Source: Clostridiaceae bacterium
GTDB lineage: Bacteria > Bacillota_A > Clostridia > Acetivibrionales > Acetivibrionaceae
Assembly (NCBI GenBank): GCA_012513545.1
Contig: JAAZCB010000145.1
Coordinates: forward strand, 1-8,797
Length of the DNA: 8,797 nucleotides
Reading direction: 5' to 3'
Made by a program: the position numbers and the translations under genes. Shown piece by piece: positions 4,686-8,797 of this stretch. Under the pieces are notes generated by a model. It worked only from the letters and a program-made list of their open reading frames with translations, did no database searches and was not told the DNA's origin. The stretch's first letter is position 1, and each line of letters begins with the position of its first letter.

Positions 4686-6197
4686 ATGATTCTAAGACCT
4701 GAAGAGGTAAGTGCTGCTTTAAAACAGCAAATTGAAGAGTATGGAAATAAAGTTCTTGTTGATGATGTGGGATATGTGCTGCAGGCTGGAGACGGCATCG
4801 CAAGAGTATATGGGCTTGGGAACTGCATGTATGGTGAGCTTCTTGAGTTTGAAAACGAGGTTCAAGGAATGGCGATGAACCTTGAAGAAGACAACATTGG
4901 TTGTGTTTTATTCGGAGATGAAAGAAAGGTAAAGGAAGGAAGCAGTGTCAGAAGAACCGGAAAACCTGTAGAAGTTCCTGTTGGGAATTCCTTGATCGGA
5001 AGGGTAATAAATCCTTTGGGAATACCTCTTGACGGAAAGGGTGAAATCAAAGCAGACAACTACAGGCCAATTGAAAATCCTGCACCGGGCGTTATAGACA
5101 GGAAGTCTGTCAATACCCCTCTTCAGACGGGAATTATGGCAATAGACTCCATGGTACCCATAGGAAGAGGGCAAAGAGAGCTTATAATCGGTGACAGGCA
5201 AACGGGTAAAACTGCTATTGCCATAGATACAATTATAAACCAGAAGGGAAAGGATGTAATTTGTATTTATGTTGCAATAGGACAGAAAGCTTCATCAATT
5301 GCAGGCATTGTGAATACCCTTGAGGAATATGGCGCAATGCAATACACGGTAGTTGTGTCTTCTACAGCCAGTGAGATGCCTACGCTGCAGTATATTGCGC
5401 CTTATGCAGGTTGTTCAATTGCTGAGGAGTTTATGTATGCTCAACACAGGGACGTACTTATTGTTTACGATGACCTGTCAAAGCATGCAGTTGCATACAG
5501 GGCCATGTCACTATTGCTGAGAAGACCACCCGGACGTGAGGCTTATCCCGGAGATGTATTCTATCTTCATTCAAGACTTCTGGAAAGGGCTGCAAAGCTT
5601 AGTGACGAGCACGGAGGCGGTTCAATAACTGCTCTTCCAATAATTGAAACCCAGGCTGGAGATGTATCTGCCTACATTCCTACAAATGTTATTTCCATAA
5701 CAGATGGTCAGATTTATCTTGAAGCTGAGCTATTCTATTCAGGCCAGAGACCGGCTGTTAATGTAGGCTTGTCGGTATCAAGGGTTGGTGGAGCGGCTCA
5801 GATAAAGGCAATGAAGAAAGTTGCAGGCTCTCTAAGGATTAATCTTGCCCAGTACAGGGAGTTGGCTGTTTTTGCCCAGTTTGGATCCGACCTCGACAGG
5901 GCGACGAGAGATAAACTATTACAGGGGGAGAGACTGCTTGAAACCCTAAAGCAGCAGCATCATCTTACCTTACCGGTAGTGGAGCAGGTTATAGTTTTAT
6001 TTGCTGCTACAAACAGGTACACCATGGATATACCTTTATCAGAGGTTAAAAAATTCAACTCACAGCTTGTTAAATATATAAATGAGTACTACCCCAAAAT
6101 CACTCGTGATATACTGGAAACAGGAGATTTGCCCGAGACTGTGGTAACAGCTTTGAAAGAGGCTATTGATGAGTTTAAGGAACTCTTCAGAAGGTAA
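4686..6197 (+). CDS. atpA: F-type ATP synthase subunit alpha
   Basis: Non-catalytic nucleotide-binding subunit of the F1 head, 503 residues, normal length. Order of domains: N-terminal beta-barrel (about 25-95), nucleotide-binding domain (about 96-375) and helical C-terminal domain. The P-loop is GDRQTGKT (169-176) with K175. The Walker B strand is [17 protein letters not shown] (256-272). [20 protein letters not shown] (281-300) and [15 protein letters not shown] (316-330) are canonical. The arginine that reaches into the catalytic site of beta is R366 in [10 protein letters not shown] (363-372), corresponding to E. coli/bovine alpha R376/R373. All residues needed for function appear intact. 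A 55-base interval without evident signals other than a ribosome binding site separates it from atpG. Confidence 0.98.
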   Translation: MILRPEEVSAALKQQIEEYGNKVLVDDVGYVLQAGDGIARVYGLGNCMYGELLEFENEVQGMAMNLEEDNIGCVLFGDERKVKEGSSVRRTGKPVEVPVGNSLIGRVINPLGIPLDGKGEIKADNYRPIENPAPGVIDRKSVNTPLQTGIMAIDSMVPIGRGQRELIIGDRQTGKTAIAIDTIINQKGKDVICIYVAIGQKASSIAGIVNTLEEYGAMQYTVVVSSTASEMPTLQYIAPYAGCSIAEEFMYAQHRDVLIVYDDLSKHAVAYRAMSLLLRRPPGREAYPGDVFYLHSRLLERAAKLSDEHGGGSITALPIIETQAGDVSAYIPTNVISITDGQIYLEAELFYSGQRPAVNVGLSVSRVGGAAQIKAMKKVAGSLRINLAQYRELAVFAQFGSDLDRATRDKLLQGERLLETLKQQHHLTLPVVEQVIVLFAATNRYTMDIPLSEVKKFNSQLVKYINEYYPKITRDILETGDLPETVVTALKEAIDEFKELFRR

Positions 6198-6252
6198 AAA
6201 ACATGCGGAAAGTTTTAATTGGGCTGTTACTTTTTCAAGGGATGGTGATTAA

Positions 6253-7140
6253 ATGGCACATATAAATGAAATCAAGCAAAGGATGAAAAGCATTAAAGAG
6301 ACCAGGCAAATTACAAAAGCAATGAAGCTGATATCTGCCGCAAAGCTTAAAAAAGCCAGAAGGCAGCTTGAACATACCCTTCCATTCTTTGAAAAGGTTA
6401 AGGCAACGATGGTTGATATCCTTATGCACAGCGGTGGAATCAAGAACAAGTTTTTTGATGTAAGAGATGAGAAAACGGGAAGGAAAATAGCTTATATTGT
6501 GCTCACAGGAGATAAAGGACTTGCCGGAGGATATAACCATAACATCATAAAGTTTATGGAAGAGCGTCTTAGAGATGACCGTGAGGCTCTTTTACTTGTA
6601 GCAGGAAGTGTTGGAAAAAATCATTTTCTCAAGACCAAATATAATGTCAGCTTGGAATTTGATTATCCCGTACAGAATCCTACCATTTACAGGTCCAGAG
6701 AAATTACGGACATTATTTTGGATATGTTCAGCGCGGGTATATTTGATGAAATGTATATTGTTTTTACAAACATGTATTCAACAATAAATGTAAAGCCTCG
6801 TATAATGAAGCTTCTTCCTTTAGAGCTGCATACCCTGACTGAGGATTTGAATCTGGCAGATGATTTGGAAAATAAAGTTGATGACATACTTTCTTATGAA
6901 CCAAATATTGAACTGGTACTGAATGTACTGGTAAAGAAATATGTTAAGGGCATTATTTACGGAGCTTTTGTTGAAGCCTTTACCAGTGAACAGAGCTCGA
7001 GGATGACTGCAATGGACAACGCTACTTCAAATGCCGAGGAAATGCTGGGCAAGCTCAACCTGTATTATAACAGGGCAAGGCAGTCAAAGATAACACAGGA
7101 AATATCTGAAATTGTTGGCGGAGCAGAGGCCTTAAAATAG
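6253..7140 (+). CDS. atpG: F-type ATP synthase subunit gamma (central shaft)
   Basis: A 295-residue rotary shaft subunit with the two conserved terminal helices that form the coiled coil inside the alpha3beta3 head. The N-terminal signature is IKETRQITKAMKLISAAKLK (14-33); the C-terminal one covers 246-293 and includes SSRMTAMDNATSNAEEM and YYNRARQSKITQEISEIVGG. The globular Rossmann-like domain carries LTGDKGLAGGYN (84-95), in which many bacteria have SDRGLCGG or SDKGLAGG. Start is ATG 6253 with GGTGA four bases ahead (6244-6248) and a further AAGGGA slightly upstream. It is followed by a 91-base interval before atpD. Confidence 0.97.
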   Translation: MAHINEIKQRMKSIKETRQITKAMKLISAAKLKKARRQLEHTLPFFEKVKATMVDILMHSGGIKNKFFDVRDEKTGRKIAYIVLTGDKGLAGGYNHNIIKFMEERLRDDREALLLVAGSVGKNHFLKTKYNVSLEFDYPVQNPTIYRSREITDIILDMFSAGIFDEMYIVFTNMYSTINVKPRIMKLLPLELHTLTEDLNLADDLENKVDDILSYEPNIELVLNVLVKKYVKGIIYGAFVEAFTSEQSSRMTAMDNATSNAEEMLGKLNLYYNRARQSKITQEISEIVGGAEALK

Positions 7141-7218
7141 TAGTGAAGTTGCTTATATAAGAGTAAAACAATTGGCTTAAGGGTGTATTTACAAGGATTT
7201 TATAGATAAAAATGAAAT

Positions 7219-7225
7219 GGAGTGA
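7219..7225 (+). promoter_or_regulatory. Ribosome binding site that fixes the TTG start of atpD
   Basis: GGAGTGA stands 6 bases before TTG 7232. No ATG or GTG in frame nearby fits the conserved N-terminus better; the TTG gives [18 protein letters not shown], the usual beginning of beta. Confidence 0.75.
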
Positions 7226-8621
<1,396 letters not shown>

Positions 8622-8623
<2 letters not shown>

Positions 8624-8629
8624 GAGGTG
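8622..8629 (+). promoter_or_regulatory. Ribosome binding site of atpC overlapping the atpD stop
   Basis: AGGAGGTG is a perfect match that begins inside the TAG stop codon of atpD (8621-8623), favouring coupled translation of beta and epsilon. It is 5 bases from GTG 8635 and only 2 from the in-frame TTG 8632, so GTG is preferred. Confidence 0.75.
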
Positions 8630-8634
8630 TTTTG

Positions 8635-8797
8635 GTGGCATCCACATTTTATTTGGAGATACTGACTCCAGAGAAAAAATTCTTCTGGGGGGATGTTGAA
8701 TCTATAATTGTGAAAACTCCAACAGGGGAGATGGGCGTGTTAAAGGGTCATGTCCCTATGGTTGTTGTAATTGATATAGGTACAATCAAAATCAAAA
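8635..8797 (+). CDS. atpC: F-type ATP synthase subunit epsilon, N-terminal part (3' truncated by window)
   Basis: The first 54 residues of epsilon, the subunit at the foot of the central shaft that binds the c ring and can inhibit ATP hydrolysis through its C-terminal helices. What is visible is the N-terminal beta-sandwich domain: [13 protein letters not shown] (5-17), then [15 protein letters not shown] (27-41), where GE-GVL-GH-P is the family signature. The frame is open to the window edge, so the inhibitory C-terminal domain cannot be judged. Start is GTG 8635 (TTG 8632 is the alternative, adding one residue). It closes the usual order of the operon; anything beyond is not visible. Confidence 0.93.
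   Translation, partial: MASTFYLEILTPEKKFFWGDVESIIVKTPTGEMGVLKGHVPMVVVIDIGTIKIK

Noticed and set aside
6198..6252. Small AAAAC/GTTTT pairing after atpA
   Set aside because: Five weak pairs without a T-tract right after the stem; not distinguishable from chance.

Overview
The window holds a nearly complete F-type (F1Fo) ATP synthase operon of a low-GC (about 40% by eye) Gram-positive bacterium, preceded by the end of a cell-envelope glycan locus. All genes are on the + strand. Strong AGGAGGTG-type ribosome binding sites, frequent GTG and TTG starts, the AT-rich third codon positions, the order atpI-atpB-atpE-atpF-atpH-atpA-atpG-atpD-atpC and the adjacent wecA/tagO and wecB/mnaA genes all point to Clostridia (Firmicutes/Bacillota). 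Assignment to a particular family or genus is not possible from the sequence alone.

Layout. Bases 2-391 are the 3' part of a WecA/TagO/MraY-family undecaprenyl-phosphate sugar-1-phosphate transferase. Bases 471-1622 are a non-hydrolysing UDP-GlcNAc 2-epimerase. Bases 1623-1855 are non-coding and contain, in order, a probable terminator for wecB, a good sigma-A-like promoter with an extended -10, and a strong intrinsic terminator placed between that promoter and the first atp gene. Then follow atpI (1856-2251), atpB (2265-3017), atpE (3030-3251), an unusual 363-base non-coding spacer (3252-3614), atpF (3615-4097), atpH (4129-4662), atpA (4686-6197), atpG (6253-7140), atpD (7232-8623) and the start of atpC (8635 to the window edge).

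How the genes work together. WecA/TagO loads GlcNAc-1-P onto undecaprenyl phosphate and WecB supplies UDP-ManNAc, the two sugars of a teichoic-acid-type linkage unit or another lipid-linked polymer. The atp genes encode the membrane rotor/stator (a, b, c), the stalk (delta, gamma, epsilon) and the catalytic head (alpha, beta), with AtpI as accessory membrane protein. All catalytic and coupling residues I checked are present, so the enzyme should work. The c subunit lacks the side chains of the classic Na+ site, which suggests proton coupling.

The part not explained by ordinary annotation is the atpE-atpF spacer. It contains a long hairpin, a second imperfect nested stem, two ribosome-binding-site-equipped micro-ORFs, and three copies of a TATGGTTTA word. 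The middle copy is inverted and can pair with either the upstream or the downstream copy, so mutually exclusive folds are possible. The spacer lies at the boundary between the high-copy c subunit and the low-copy subunits. I propose it as a candidate structured regulatory RNA; no known riboswitch class was recognised in it. A second possible control point is the promoter-terminator leader before atpI.
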